From positions 1 to 64,000 of IMG/VR virus record IMGVR_UViG_3300043331_001086: DNA of 64,000 nucleotides. The stretch is one strand, 5' to 3'. Each line of letters begins with the position of its first letter. Positions within the stretch are counted from its first letter, which is position 1. Shown here piece by piece: positions 16,774-26,700 of this stretch. The translations under genes and the position numbers were made by a program. Under the pieces are notes generated by a model that did not search any database, was not told where the DNA came from, and saw nothing but the letters and a program-made list of their open reading frames with translations. This DNA is from a virus.

Positions 16774-19700
16774 GTGGCAGGGCCCATCGAGGAAGCGTTC
16801 GTAGAGATCACGTCGCGGTCCACCTCCCTCGACCGCGACCTCGAACGCATCGAGGGTTCCCTCGAAGGCATCGAGGACCAGGCCGAGGAAGTCGGCGAGG
16901 GCATCGAGGACGCGTTCTCCGAGGCCGGTGAGGCCGTCGAGCGGGCGATGGTCGAGGCGGCCCGCCAGGTGGCCCGCACGTTCGAGGAGACCGACGGGGA
17001 CGCCGAGGCCGCGGCCGAGGGGATCGAACGGGCCTTCGAGGAAGCGGCCCGGCAGGTCGACCAGGCCCTGGCCGACATCGGCGGGGCCGAGGCGTTCGCC
17101 GGCATCGAGGACGGCGCGCAGCGGGTCGGGGAGACCATCGAGCGGGCGTTCACCGAGGCCCGTCGTGCCGCGGACCGTCAGCTGGACCAGATCGGTGGCG
17201 CGGGCGGGTTCGCGGCGCTGGGCGCGTCGGCCGAGTCCGCCGGTGAGGCCGTCGAGCGGGCGTTCTTCGAGGCGTCCCAGGGGGCCCAGGAGGACCTGCG
17301 GGACATCGGCGGCGCGGACACCTTCGCCCCCGTCGTCGTCGGCGCCGAGGCCGCCGCGGAGTCCGTGGAGCGGTCGTTCCGCGACTCCTCCAACGACTCG
17401 ATCCGGGCCATCGGGCGGATCGGCGCGACCGGGGCCGCGTTCTCGCTCGTCGGCACCGGGGCGGCCGGCGCGGCCATCGGGGTCGGGCTCCTCACCGCGG
17501 CGACGGTCGGGTTCGGCCTGTCGTCGGCCGCGACCCTCGAACAGACCCAGATCGGGTTCGAGGCCCTCCTCGGGTCGGCCGAGGAAGCCGACGCGTTCAT
17601 CCGTGAGATGCAGTCCTTCGCGGCCAACACCCCGTTCGAGTTCCAGGGGCTTGCCGACAACGCCCGGCGGCTCCTCGCCATCTCCGAGGCCGCGGGATTC
17701 GCCCAGGACGACATCATCCCCCTCCTCACGACGTTCGGGGACCTCACCTCGGTGCTCGGCGCCGGGCAGGAGTCCATCGACTCGGTGATCCGCGCGCTCG
17801 GCCAGATCGCGTCGCGGGGCAAGGTCTCCACCGAGGAGATGTTGCAGCTGGCCGAGGCCCTCCCGGGCTTCTCGCCGTTCCAGGCGATGGCCGACGGGCT
17901 CGGGCTCACGACCGCCGAGTTGCAGGAACAGATCAGCGCCGGGCTCGTGCCCGCCCAGGAAGGCATCGCGGCGCTCATCGCCGGGATGGAGGAGTTCCCC
18001 GGCGCGGCGGGTGCCATGGCCGCCCAGGCACAGACCCTCACCGGGATCTTCTCCACGTTCAAGGACACGATCAGCCTCGCGCTCACCGAGGCGTTCCAGC
18101 CCCTGATCCCGACCGTCAAGGACGCGCTCACCGGGCTGACCCCCGTGATCGGCGAAGCGCTCGGGGTCCTCGCGCCGGCGATGAGCGGCCTGGCCGCGCT
18201 GGTCCTCAACTCGCTCACCCCGATCATCGAGACCCTCGGCCCGGCGTTCGCCGTGTTCCTCGACGGGCTCACCGGCGGGCTTGAGATCCTCGGCCAGTCC
18301 GGCGGGCCCGTGCTCGAAGCGCTCGGGACCATCCTCGAAGAACTGGGCCCCGTGTTCCGCGAACTCGGCTCCGCGCTCGCCCCTGTGGCCGAGCTACTCG
18401 GCGCCCTGGTGTCCACCCTGGTCCCACCCCTCGCGAACCTCCTGGGCGGCCTGGTGCGGGCCGTGACGCCGCTCCTGACGGTCCTGTCCGAGCTCGGCGT
18501 GATCTTCCTCGAAACCCTCGAGCCCGCGCTGAACGACATCGTGCCGATCCTCGAGGACGTCGCCACGCAGTTCCTCGGCGCGTTCGTCACCGCGTTCGAG
18601 GCCATCAAGCCGGACATCCCCGAGCTCGCTGTCGCCTTCGGGGAACTGGCCGTCGCCCTGGCCGGGGTGCTGGTCGCGCTCACCCCCCTCCTGCCCGACT
18701 TCACGAAGCTGCTCACCCTCATCCTGATGGCCGAGGTCGAGCGGTCCATCACGATGATGAATCTGTTCGCCGACGCCATCACCTTCATCACCCCCCTCAT
18801 CGAGTTCCTCGCCGAGAAGATGGCCAGCCTCCACGACGTGATCATGGTCGTCGGGGGGGTGCTGAACTTCCTGTGGAACAGCATCCTCGTGCCCCTCGGC
18901 AACTTCCTCGTCGCCTCGTTCCAGACCGCCGTCGCCGCGGTCGCGGCCGTGTTCAACGGGGTGATCGTCCCGGCCATCAACGCTGTGGTGACCGCGGCCA
19001 GCTTCCTGTGGAACAGCATCCTCGTGCCGTTCTGGGAGTTCATCCGAGGGCCCCTCACCGTCGCGTTGCAGGTGCTGGCCGTCGTGGTCCTCGGGCCGCT
19101 CATCATCACGATCGCCTCGGTGTCCCGTGCCGCGATGTTCCTGTGGCGCAACGTCCTCGTGCCCCTCGGCAGCTTCGTGGGGGGCGTCCTCGCCGGCGCG
19201 TTCCGGATCGTCTCAGGGATCGTGTCCGGGGTGTTCCGCGCCGCGATCACCGGGGTCACCACCGCGGCCAGCTTCCTGTGGCGCAACGTCCTCGTGCCCC
19301 TCGGGTCGTTCCTGTCGTCGGCGTTCAACACGGCCGTCGCGGTGGCCCGAGGTGCCATCTCGTCGTTCCGGTCGATCCTGTCGTCGGCGACGTCGACCGT
19401 GACGAATCTCCTCACCACCGCGCTTAGCCCCGTCGTGTCGTTCCTGCGGGCCACGTGGAACGCCGTGTGGAACGCGGCGCGGGGCCCGGTGTCCCTGTTC
19501 CGGTCGGTCATCTCCGGGGCCGTGAGCGGCCTACAGAGCCTGCTGAACATCGCCGGGGACGTCATCTCGAAGATCGCGAGCCTCAAGGACGCGATCAGCA
19601 ACATCCCCGGCGCCGGGGTGCTCGGCGACATCACCGGCGCGATCGGTGGCCTGTTCGCGTCGGGCGGCATCTTCGATGAGCCCACCCTCGGCGTGATGGG

Positions 19701-20013
19701 CGAGGCCGGGCGCGAGGTGCTGTTGCCGCTCACGGACCCGAGCCGCACCCTGCGCCTGGCCCGCGAGTCCGGGGCCCTCGACGTCCTCGCCGCGCAGCTG
19801 GCCCGCGCCGGCGGGTCGTCCACCCCCGTCGGCACGACCGGTACCATCCCGGCGGCTGGGACCACGATCATCGTGCAGGAGGGCGCCGTGCAGATCATCC
19901 TCCCCCGGGGTGTCACCCGGGCCGAGGCCGACATGGCGGGCGAAGCCGCCGCGTCGGGGTTCATGCGCACCGTCCAGGAACGGCGCCTCGCCGCGATCGC
20001 GGGGACTCGGTAA
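16774..20013 (+). CDS. tape measure protein
   Basis: A 1079-aa protein with GTG start, the longest in the window, directly after the chaperones. Residues ~1-210 are amphipathic helical repeats (EAVERAMVEAARQVARTFEE, IGGAEAF). Residues ~215-440 are the conserved TP901-type core (ANTPFEFQGLADNARRLLAI, IRALGQIASRGKVSTEEMLQ). A long helical region with hydrophobic segments follows, including four copies of an FLWNSILVPLG-like unit. The C-terminus has FASGGIFDEPTLGVMGEAG, common in actinophage tape measures. It sets tail length and probably takes part in DNA entry. Confidence 0.9.
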   Translation: MAGPIEEAFVEITSRSTSLDRDLERIEGSLEGIEDQAEEVGEGIEDAFSEAGEAVERAMVEAARQVARTFEETDGDAEAAAEGIERAFEEAARQVDQALADIGGAEAFAGIEDGAQRVGETIERAFTEARRAADRQLDQIGGAGGFAALGASAESAGEAVERAFFEASQGAQEDLRDIGGADTFAPVVVGAEAAAESVERSFRDSSNDSIRAIGRIGATGAAFSLVGTGAAGAAIGVGLLTAATVGFGLSSAATLEQTQIGFEALLGSAEEADAFIREMQSFAANTPFEFQGLADNARRLLAISEAAGFAQDDIIPLLTTFGDLTSVLGAGQESIDSVIRALGQIASRGKVSTEEMLQLAEALPGFSPFQAMADGLGLTTAELQEQISAGLVPAQEGIAALIAGMEEFPGAAGAMAAQAQTLTGIFSTFKDTISLALTEAFQPLIPTVKDALTGLTPVIGEALGVLAPAMSGLAALVLNSLTPIIETLGPAFAVFLDGLTGGLEILGQSGGPVLEALGTILEELGPVFRELGSALAPVAELLGALVSTLVPPLANLLGGLVRAVTPLLTVLSELGVIFLETLEPALNDIVPILEDVATQFLGAFVTAFEAIKPDIPELAVAFGELAVALAGVLVALTPLLPDFTKLLTLILMAEVERSITMMNLFADAITFITPLIEFLAEKMASLHDVIMVVGGVLNFLWNSILVPLGNFLVASFQTAVAAVAAVFNGVIVPAINAVVTAASFLWNSILVPFWEFIRGPLTVALQVLAVVVLGPLIITIASVSRAAMFLWRNVLVPLGSFVGGVLAGAFRIVSGIVSGVFRAAITGVTTAASFLWRNVLVPLGSFLSSAFNTAVAVARGAISSFRSILSSATSTVTNLLTTALSPVVSFLRATWNAVWNAARGPVSLFRSVISGAVSGLQSLLNIAGDVISKIASLKDAISNIPGAGVLGDITGAIGGLFASGGIFDEPTLGVMGEAGREVLLPLTDPSRTLRLARESGALDVLAAQLARAGGSSTPVGTTGTIPAAGTTIIVQEGAVQIILPRGVTRAEADMAGEAAASGFMRTVQERRLAAIAGTR
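18860..19325 (+). repeat. internal tape-measure repeats (FLWxxxLVPLG)
   Basis: Four copies of an FLW(N/R)(S/N)(I/V)LVP segment occur within residues ~698-845, partly as near-identical DNA (cagcttcctgtggaacagc and cagcttcctgtggcgcaac forms). Hydrophobic stretches between them could form membrane-active helices. Confidence 0.6.
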
Positions 20014-20016
20014 CCC

Positions 20017-23000
20017 GTGCCCGAGTGGAACCCGTCGGCCCCAAAGGTGGTCGGCCTCGAGTGGCGCGGGCACTACCCGTACGCCGATGTCCAGCTGGGC
20101 GGCGGGCAGACCCGGAAGGGGCAGCGGATCCGGGCCACGGCCACCGAGACGATCGGGGGCCTGCAGCTGGGCATCGCCCCGACCGTGGCCGGGTCGGCGC
20201 CGCTGTTCGCGCTGGTCGAGGTGTACGACGAGGACGACCTCATCGTGCCCCAGGCCGACATCGCCGTCTCGAAGCACGCCCCTAACGCGCATGGGACCGG
20301 CACCGGGATCGGGCTGTGGCGCACCCAGGCCGGGGGGTCCACGAACATTCACCTCTCGATCGATGACGCCGTGGTGTTCCCGCCGATCGGGACCGACTAC
20401 ATCCGGAACCTCAACGCGTCATCGACCACGCACTTTCACATGGACACCGGGTCGTTCCCGCTCACCCGGCGGGTCGGGCGGCTGCGCCTGCGGATGGTCA
20501 CGAAGTGCGGGCCCGGCTTCCGGGACATCTACTTCCGGCTCCTGCACGTCCCGTCCTCAACCCAGTATTTCCCGCCCGGCGACAAGATCAAGACCCACGG
20601 GTTCGGGCTCCTCTCCGAGATCGACCTCGGCGAGATCAACCCCGTCACGCTCCTGCCGTGGACACCCCTCGACGTCCGAGGGTTCGGCTCGGCGGCAAAC
20701 GTCTGGCAGGTCCAGATCACGGGTGCCGGGTCGGCCGCGAGCCCCCTACAGGTGCTCAGCCTCGAGCTCGAAGTCCAGTACGTCGTCGCCGAGAACCGGC
20801 TCGCGGTCGGCACGTGGCGCCGCCCCCCCATGACGACGACCACCCTGCCGGACCTCATCACGCTCGACGCGCTTGTGCGTCCTGACGGGTCGGGCGGCTG
20901 GACGAACGGCTTCTCGAAGGTCAACGGGGTCGACCACATCTACGTCCCTCGCCGGGCCCATGACCTCATGGTCGGCGGCAACCTCGCGCCCGCCACCGAC
21001 ATCCGCTGGCACTTCGTCGGCGGCAACGACTCGGCGGGATCCAACCCTCCCCCCGTCCCCGAGATGCGCTCGGCCGACGTCACGATCGCGGCGAACTCCT
21101 CGATGGTCGGCGCGGTGATGACCGCGACCCCGTTCACCGGTCACCTCGCCGGCACCGTCGTCCCCCTGGTCTCCGGGTCCGGGGCGGCGTCGGTCGACAG
21201 CCAGCCGTACATGGCACCCGGCGAGGCCGGGATGCTCGCGGTCGGGGACGACACGTCGATCCTCACGACGTTCGTCGCGCCGGCCAGCGCCGCGTACCTC
21301 GGCATTCGCTTCGTGGTCCGCCCACCCGCCGACGGCGAGGGCACCCTACGGGTGACCGTCCACTCGTGGAACGGGACGACGCCCGCCCTGGCGAACCCGC
21401 AGATCGGTGGCGTGCTCGACATCAGCGCCGCGGACCTGCTCGCCACCGCGGCGATGCCCAACATGCCCGCCGGGTACCGGGAGGTGTCCGGGTTCCTCGA
21501 CCTGGCCGCGTCGCTCACCGCGACCGGGGACTATTACGTCAAGCTCAACAAGATCGATGGCACCGCGGGCACCACATGGGATCTGCAACCCGTCGACACC
21601 GACGAGAACACGTCCCGGTCGTTCCAGGGGACCGCCGACGGGTTCCTCTACGCGCTCGATGACATCGGCGGCGGATCGATCGCGGCGACGGACCTCAACA
21701 TCGGGCTCGTGCTCTACCAGCAGCCCCCGCCCCCCACCGGGCTGGCCGCGTCGGTGGTCACCGACCCTCAAGTGTTCTTCTACGGCGGGTGCGTTGTATC
21801 CGGCGCCGGGTGCGACGTCGAGGCCATCGACGGGATTCACCTCAGCTGGGGGAGTCCGACCACCGGGTACGGCTCTCTGTTCGAGGCGTGGAACGTCCAG
21901 CGCCGAGACTTCGGGTCGGACCAGTGGTGGCAGATCGGTCACGGCATCAGCGCGGCCAACAAGTTCTTCACGGACTGGGAGCTCACACGCAACCGGCCGG
22001 CGAAGTACCGCGTGCGCACGGAGCTCACCGACGGGTCGTTCTCGGCGTGGGTGGAGACCGCCCCGGTCGTGCTCGACTCACCCGGCGCTGTGGGGGACGG
22101 GGCGTCGACCCCAGATCATCCCGACTTCGCTCTCGTGGACCTCGACTTCCGGGCCTACGTCGCCGCCGACGACTGGACCCCGGGTGGGTTCGGATCGATC
22201 ATCGCGGGTCAGTGGATCGCGCCATCCCAGCAGCAGTGGTACCTCGGCATCGACACGACCGGGCGGCTGGTGTTCGGCTACTCCACGACCGGCGCGAATA
22301 CCACCACGCGCACGGCGACAGTGGCGACCGGCTTCGCCAACGGGACGCCGCACTGGGTGCGGGTCACCTTCGACGCGAACAACGGTTCGGGCCAGCACGT
22401 CGTGACCTTCTACGGCTCCGACGACGGGGTGACATGGACGACGATCGGGGCCCCGGTCGTCACCGCGGGCACCGTGACGATGTTCAACTCGACGTCGCCG
22501 CTACAAGTTGGCCCGCTCCTCGGCTTCGCCGGTCAGGTCCGGTCCCTTGAGCTCCGGCCCCTCATCGACGGGACGATCGCCACGAACCCGGACTTCACGA
22601 TCCAGCCCGTCGGCGCGACCTCCCTCGTGGACTCCACCGGCAAGACGTGGACCGTCGTCGGCGCCGCTCAGCTGGTCGGCACCGGGGAGGGCATCGCGCA
22701 GAGCTACGACGCCGAGGTGCTGTTCGTGTCGAACGCGCGCCCGGACCTGAACGTCGCCTACACCTACGACCCCGAGGTGCCCGTCGAGTTCCTCGACCAC
22801 GAGAACGACCATCTGATGGTCGTGCAGGGGGCCCCGTTCCGGGTGGCGTTCCTCGACCCCCACAACCGGGGCATGGGCATCACCTACCGGATCCGGCCCG
22901 TGTTCGGCGAGCCCCCGGTGGACGAGATCGGGTTCCCCCTGCCGATCGAGGAGGTGTACGCGCCGCTGGTCAACATCGCCCGGTCACGCGGCGGGCGCAC

Positions 23001-23163
23001 CATCCCCTACGTGTGCGTGTTGGACTACGAGGGCGGCCGGCGGTTCGGGTACATCCGCCTCGGCAACGGGGCCCGCGACATCCTCGACGTCAACGTGCCC
23101 GGCTACGAGCTCAACGTCGCGGTCACCCCCCTCACCGACCGCCCGGCCGTCGTGGAGTTCTGA
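20017..23163 (+). CDS. minor tail protein with FnIII-like and LamG-like domains
   Basis: A 1048-aa protein starting GTG four bases after the tape-measure stop. The N-terminal ~280 residues are a beta-rich tail domain (GLEWRGHYPYADVQLGGGQT). Residues ~570-690 resemble a fibronectin type III-like module (PPTGLAASVV to SAWVETAPVVL). Residues ~700-855 look like a concanavalin A/LamG-type lectin (QWYLGIDTTGRLVFGYSTTG, PHWVRVTFDANNGSGQHVV). The C-terminal ~190 residues (VEFLDHENDHLMVVQ, RPAVVEF) are another structural domain. Probably a distal tail or receptor-binding protein that contacts cell-wall sugars. Confidence 0.7.
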   Translation: MPEWNPSAPKVVGLEWRGHYPYADVQLGGGQTRKGQRIRATATETIGGLQLGIAPTVAGSAPLFALVEVYDEDDLIVPQADIAVSKHAPNAHGTGTGIGLWRTQAGGSTNIHLSIDDAVVFPPIGTDYIRNLNASSTTHFHMDTGSFPLTRRVGRLRLRMVTKCGPGFRDIYFRLLHVPSSTQYFPPGDKIKTHGFGLLSEIDLGEINPVTLLPWTPLDVRGFGSAANVWQVQITGAGSAASPLQVLSLELEVQYVVAENRLAVGTWRRPPMTTTTLPDLITLDALVRPDGSGGWTNGFSKVNGVDHIYVPRRAHDLMVGGNLAPATDIRWHFVGGNDSAGSNPPPVPEMRSADVTIAANSSMVGAVMTATPFTGHLAGTVVPLVSGSGAASVDSQPYMAPGEAGMLAVGDDTSILTTFVAPASAAYLGIRFVVRPPADGEGTLRVTVHSWNGTTPALANPQIGGVLDISAADLLATAAMPNMPAGYREVSGFLDLAASLTATGDYYVKLNKIDGTAGTTWDLQPVDTDENTSRSFQGTADGFLYALDDIGGGSIAATDLNIGLVLYQQPPPPTGLAASVVTDPQVFFYGGCVVSGAGCDVEAIDGIHLSWGSPTTGYGSLFEAWNVQRRDFGSDQWWQIGHGISAANKFFTDWELTRNRPAKYRVRTELTDGSFSAWVETAPVVLDSPGAVGDGASTPDHPDFALVDLDFRAYVAADDWTPGGFGSIIAGQWIAPSQQQWYLGIDTTGRLVFGYSTTGANTTTRTATVATGFANGTPHWVRVTFDANNGSGQHVVTFYGSDDGVTWTTIGAPVVTAGTVTMFNSTSPLQVGPLLGFAGQVRSLELRPLIDGTIATNPDFTIQPVGATSLVDSTGKTWTVVGAAQLVGTGEGIAQSYDAEVLFVSNARPDLNVAYTYDPEVPVEFLDHENDHLMVVQGAPFRVAFLDPHNRGMGITYRIRPVFGEPPVDEIGFPLPIEEVYAPLVNIARSRGGRTIPYVCVLDYEGGRRFGYIRLGNGARDILDVNVPGYELNVAVTPLTDRPAVVEF

Positions 23164-23166
23164 CCG

Positions 23167-24243
23167 ATGGCGTGGCCGCCGTCCACCGACGACCTCCTCG
23201 ACCTCGTTGCCGCCGACGTCTACCAGCGCGTCGACACCTACCGGTTCGACCTCACCGACCACGGCGGCGACGTGATCGGCCAGCTGACCCCGGACTTCGA
23301 GAGCGCCCCGCGCATGACGAACGACACGGGCCGGTCGGTGATGCGCACGATCGACAACCTGCAGCTGCCTGCCTCCGAGACCCGTCACATCGACGGGATC
23401 AAGGACCGGTGTGTTGTCCACATGGTCCTCGAGAACGGTGCCGAGGAGCGGCTCGGCGAGTTCCTGTGGGGGGACGACACCCACCCGGTCCGGGAGTGGG
23501 GCCACGAGCATCACAGCGTCCTCGTGGACCTCCTCCACCCGCTCACCTCGAAGTCCGGTCGGACCTCGGGGAGCAAGGTCGGGCAGAACGTCGTGCAGCG
23601 CGCCGTCGACCACGCCCGCCTGGTCGTGTCCGCCGTGGTGATCGACGCGGTGCCCGACCCGACCACCCTCGTGACACCGCTCGGGTGGACCCCGGACGAC
23701 ACCTACCAGGCCATCATCAACGACCACCTCAAGACGGTCGGCTACCTGCCCTGCTACTACGACCGGCACAGCCGCCTGCAGATCCGCCCGGTGCCCGACC
23801 CGGCGGTGAGCCAAGCCACCCTGTTCTACGGAGACGCTGGCCGGATCGAACGCGACTCGATCACCGAGTCCGACGACAACCTCAAGGCCCCGAACGAGTT
23901 CGTCGCTTACGACTCGTCCGCCCAGGGCACCCCCCGGATCGGCCGGTACCGGATCCCCGCCGACGCCCCCCACTCCGTCGAGAACCGGTCCTACGTGTGG
24001 CGGCACGTCGAAGGAATCCAGGGCCTGGCATCCCAGGCCGCCGCGGACAAGGCCGCCCGCGCCATGGCGACCCTCGACCGCGAATCCACCTACGCGTGGC
24101 GCACGTGGACCTCGGCAGCCGACCCCCGCCACGACACGTTCGACATCATCGACTTCTACGGGGAGAACTACCTCGAGGTGCGCTGGACGCTTGAGCTCGC
24201 GCCCGGCGGCCGGATGACACACCAGGCGAGGAGGGTCTACTGA
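23167..24243 (+). CDS. minor tail protein (tail hub/baseplate type)
   Basis: A 358-aa protein beginning MAWPPSTDDLLDLVAADV. Segments RFDLTDHGGDVIGQLTPDFE, VVHMVLENGAEERLGEFLWG and a C-terminal YLEVRWTLELAPGGRMTHQA fit the family of actinophage minor tail proteins that follow the large tail protein and resemble tail-hub proteins. No enzymatic motif is visible. Start ATG three bases after the previous stop. Confidence 0.7.
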   Translation: MAWPPSTDDLLDLVAADVYQRVDTYRFDLTDHGGDVIGQLTPDFESAPRMTNDTGRSVMRTIDNLQLPASETRHIDGIKDRCVVHMVLENGAEERLGEFLWGDDTHPVREWGHEHHSVLVDLLHPLTSKSGRTSGSKVGQNVVQRAVDHARLVVSAVVIDAVPDPTTLVTPLGWTPDDTYQAIINDHLKTVGYLPCYYDRHSRLQIRPVPDPAVSQATLFYGDAGRIERDSITESDDNLKAPNEFVAYDSSAQGTPRIGRYRIPADAPHSVENRSYVWRHVEGIQGLASQAAADKAARAMATLDRESTYAWRTWTSAADPRHDTFDIIDFYGENYLEVRWTLELAPGGRMTHQARRVY

Positions 24244-24244
24244 G

Positions 24245-25006
24245 ATGTCGGTCACCCAGTCCGAGCGCGACACCATGATCCAGGCCGTCATGGGAGAACT
24301 GGTCCCGATCCTCGAACGCGGCATCGGGAGCACCGTCGCCGCCGCCGTCGATCGGGCACCGACATGGGCCGTGGTCCCCGGCAAGATCCACGCCACGAAC
24401 GGGCCCGTCGCCGAGGTGGAACCCGACGACACGCCCGGGGAGACGATCGAAGCCATCCGGCTCGATGACTTCCAAGGGGTCTCCGGTGGGGTCATCGGCT
24501 CCCGGGTCCGGACGCTGCTGCTGCGCATCCCACCGTCAGGGATCTACTGCCTCGGCGCGATCCCCGAGGATCGGCCCGAGGTGGACGCCACGAACCCGTC
24601 GTTCTTCCGGTCGGTCAGCGACGACATCCCGCGGGGGGCAGGGGTGCTCACCGACATGACGACCACCGCGGACCTCACCGGCGGGTACCTCTACTCGGTC
24701 CACGCCCACGGCGAGGTGGGCTTCGGGACCGCGAACGTTCCCTACCGCGGGGAGCTCGACCAGGACGGCACCATCATCGGTAGCTTCTGGCGTTTCGCCG
24801 ATCCGGACATCGCCGGCGCGAGCAGCAACGAGGGATTCGACTCTCAGGTCCGCTTCGTCGCCGCCGAGGACATCGAGGGGTCGGTGTTCACCGTCGGGTT
24901 CGGCGCCGGATCAGGTGGCATTCAGCAACTCCTCGGCAGCGCCGGGGCGCCACGCACTCTCTCGGTCACCTGCCTCGGGCCGGCGCGCGGGGTCGCCGCC
25001 CCGTGA
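24245..25006 (+). CDS. minor tail protein
   Basis: A 253-aa protein. The N-terminal helix (TMIQAVMGELVPILERGIGS) is followed by an OB-like domain (VPGKIHATNGPVAEVEPDD, GVIGSRVRTLLLRIPPSGI). The C-terminal half is beta-rich and ends in AGAPRTLSVTCLGPA. This arrangement recurs in the last minor tail protein of actinophage tail operons. It is the last clear tail gene before the sugar cassette. Confidence 0.65.
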   Translation: MSVTQSERDTMIQAVMGELVPILERGIGSTVAAAVDRAPTWAVVPGKIHATNGPVAEVEPDDTPGETIEAIRLDDFQGVSGGVIGSRVRTLLLRIPPSGIYCLGAIPEDRPEVDATNPSFFRSVSDDIPRGAGVLTDMTTTADLTGGYLYSVHAHGEVGFGTANVPYRGELDQDGTIIGSFWRFADPDIAGASSNEGFDSQVRFVAAEDIEGSVFTVGFGAGSGGIQQLLGSAGAPRTLSVTCLGPARGVAAP

Positions 25007-25009
25007 CCC

Positions 25010-25024
25010 AGCGCGCAGTAGCGT
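25010..25024 (+). promoter_or_regulatory. GCGCGC box plus TAGCGT, leaderless promoter of the oxygenase gene
   Basis: AGCGCGC at 25010-25016 is followed after two bases by TAGCGT (25019-25024), and the ATG at 25032 begins seven bases later. Both themes of this genome, the GCGCGC box and the leaderless spacing, meet here, so the sugar cassette has its own promoter. Confidence 0.5.
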
Positions 25025-25031
25025 TGAGCCG

Positions 25032-25871
25032 ATGACCCTCACCCTCAACGACCTGTCGGTCCCGGCCCCGCCGCCGGGCCCCGCCGACTGGAACGACGAA
25101 GGGGTCGCGGTCCACCGAGGCCTGATCCCTCCCACCGTCATCGACCCCTACCGAGCCGCGTGGAAGGACGCGCACGGGTTCCGTGAAGTGGTGTACCCCC
25201 CAGACGCTGTCGGCGTCCCAGGGAGCCACACAGGCCGACTGGTGGCAACCCAGCCCCACGGGTGGAACTACGCGACGCCGTACCGGGATGTCCCGGAGCT
25301 CCTCGACCTCGTGTGTGACCCCGCGCTGGCCGAGATCCTCGAGGGGCTCCTCGGTGAACCGGCCGGGGTGCACCTCAACCTGTCGGGGTGGGTGACCACC
25401 GAGCGGGACTGGCACCAGGACACCTACCTGAACCCGCCCGAGGTGGGTGACGCCTACGCCGCGGTGTGGATCGCGCTCGGCCATGTCACCGTCGAGTCGG
25501 GGCCGTTCCAGTACGTGCCCGGGTCCCACCGCTGGCACACCCTCACCCGGGACCTCATCGCCCGCCACGTCGACACGACCGACCCGAACTGGCCCAAGCA
25601 CACCGAGACGATCCTCACCCCGCTGGTCGAGAAGGAGATCGCGGAGCGCGGCGACGAGGTGGTCAGCCACCTGCCCATGTACGGGGACGTGCTCATCTGG
25701 CACGGGCGGCTCTACCACCGCGGGTCGCGGGCCCAGCTGCCCGGCGCGTACCGGCCAGCGCTGATCGCCCACTACTCGGGGATTCACCACCGGCCCGACA
25801 TGCCCATGGCCGTCCAGCACCCGGCGGGCGGCTGGTACTTCCCCATTGACGGCCACCAGCCCGTGCGCTGA
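25032..25871 (+). CDS. PhyH-type Fe(II)/2-oxoglutarate dioxygenase
   Basis: A 279-aa protein of the phytanoyl-CoA dioxygenase superfamily. The metal triad is visible: H128-Q-D130 in WHQDTYLNP and H229 in WHGRLYHRG, with R241 in YRPALIAHY as the 2-oxoglutarate anchor. The segment GPFQYVPGSHRWH is typical of PhyH enzymes. It would hydroxylate or epimerise a small substrate using O2 and 2-oxoglutarate. It heads a cassette of sugar-related genes, so a glycan or nucleotide-sugar substrate is likely. A DNA-base substrate is a less likely alternative. The start is set by the leaderless promoter pattern. Confidence 0.8.
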   Translation: MTLTLNDLSVPAPPPGPADWNDEGVAVHRGLIPPTVIDPYRAAWKDAHGFREVVYPPDAVGVPGSHTGRLVATQPHGWNYATPYRDVPELLDLVCDPALAEILEGLLGEPAGVHLNLSGWVTTERDWHQDTYLNPPEVGDAYAAVWIALGHVTVESGPFQYVPGSHRWHTLTRDLIARHVDTTDPNWPKHTETILTPLVEKEIAERGDEVVSHLPMYGDVLIWHGRLYHRGSRAQLPGAYRPALIAHYSGIHHRPDMPMAVQHPAGGWYFPIDGHQPVR

Positions 25872-26134
25872 TGGGGTGGCGCGAGGACCGGGCCCGTCAC
25901 CTGTCTCCGGTGACGAGGGACCCGGACGGGTTCATCCGGGCCAAGGGCGCGACCGTCACCCCAGGGCGTCTGCGCGGGCTCCGGCGCCTGGTGCATGTCC
26001 ACCGGTGGGACGGGAGCACCGGGCCCGTCGACCCCGTGACCCGCGGGCCGGTGGTCGCGCCAGGCCGGTGCATCACGATCGAACGGTGCCGGTGCGGCGC
26101 CGAGAAAGAGGAGACCTCATGGGTGAGCATGTGA
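25871..26134 (+). CDS. hypothetical protein in sugar cassette
   Basis: An 87-aa basic protein with ATG overlapping the oxygenase stop and 16 bp overlap with the methyltransferase gene. It has a beta-rich body (RLVHVHRWDGSTGPV, CITIERCRCGAEKE) with three cysteines that could bind a metal ion. The coding pattern is consistent with its neighbours. No family recognised. Confidence 0.6.
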   Translation: MGWREDRARHLSPVTRDPDGFIRAKGATVTPGRLRGLRRLVHVHRWDGSTGPVDPVTRGPVVAPGRCITIERCRCGAEKEETSWVSM

Positions 26135-26700
26135 ACGTCGGCTGTGGACCGCACCGGGCCCCGCCCCCGTGGGTGAACCTCGACGTCCACGAGGGCGACG
26201 GGGTGTTCCCCGACGTGCTGGTCGAGGACGTCAGCCGCCCACTCGCCGCCTACGCCGACGGCACCGTCAGCCGGGTCTACATGGGCCACGTCCTCGAGCA
26301 CGTGCCCTGGCCCGAGGTGGGGGCGTTCCTGGCCGACATCGCGCGGGCACTCCACCCGGCCGGGGAACTCTGCGTGGTCGGCCCCGACCTCCTGCGCACG
26401 ATCGAGGGGTGGCACGGGGGCACCGAACCGTGGCAGCTGGTCGAGTCGGTGATGGAGTCCCCGTGGCCCTACGCGAACCCGGACCAGGACGGCGAGACGT
26501 GGGCGTGCGCGAACGCGTGGACGAACGCCCGGCACTGGTGGAACTGCTACGAGGCCCGGGTCGTGTGGGCCCTCGAAGCCACCGGGCTGTTCGCCGAGGT
26601 GAAGCCCCGCACCCTCGACGCCGAGAGCCTCGGCACGTGGCCGGTCGTCGCGTACACGCCATGGCAGTGCGCGGTCACCGGGGTCCGGGCCGATGCGTGA
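26119..26700 (+). CDS. class I SAM-dependent methyltransferase
   Basis: A 193-aa protein. Motif I is VNVGCGPHRAPPPWVNLD, with the acidic end of strand 2 in LDVHEGDG. MGHVLEHVPWPEVGAFL is the motif IV/post-IV region that small sugar or lipid methyltransferases share, and LHPAGELCVVGPD follows. Next to a cytidylyltransferase and glycosyltransferases it most likely methylates a sugar or other small moiety. It lacks an NPPY or PC motif, so it is not a DNA methylase of the usual kinds. Confidence 0.8.
   Translation: MGEHVNVGCGPHRAPPPWVNLDVHEGDGVFPDVLVEDVSRPLAAYADGTVSRVYMGHVLEHVPWPEVGAFLADIARALHPAGELCVVGPDLLRTIEGWHGGTEPWQLVESVMESPWPYANPDQDGETWACANAWTNARHWWNCYEARVVWALEATGLFAEVKPRTLDAESLGTWPVVAYTPWQCAVTGVRADA

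Noticed and set aside
17178-19970. 930-aa minus-strand open frame
   Set aside because: Antisense of the tape measure; Ser/Arg/Thr-rich shadow without family features.
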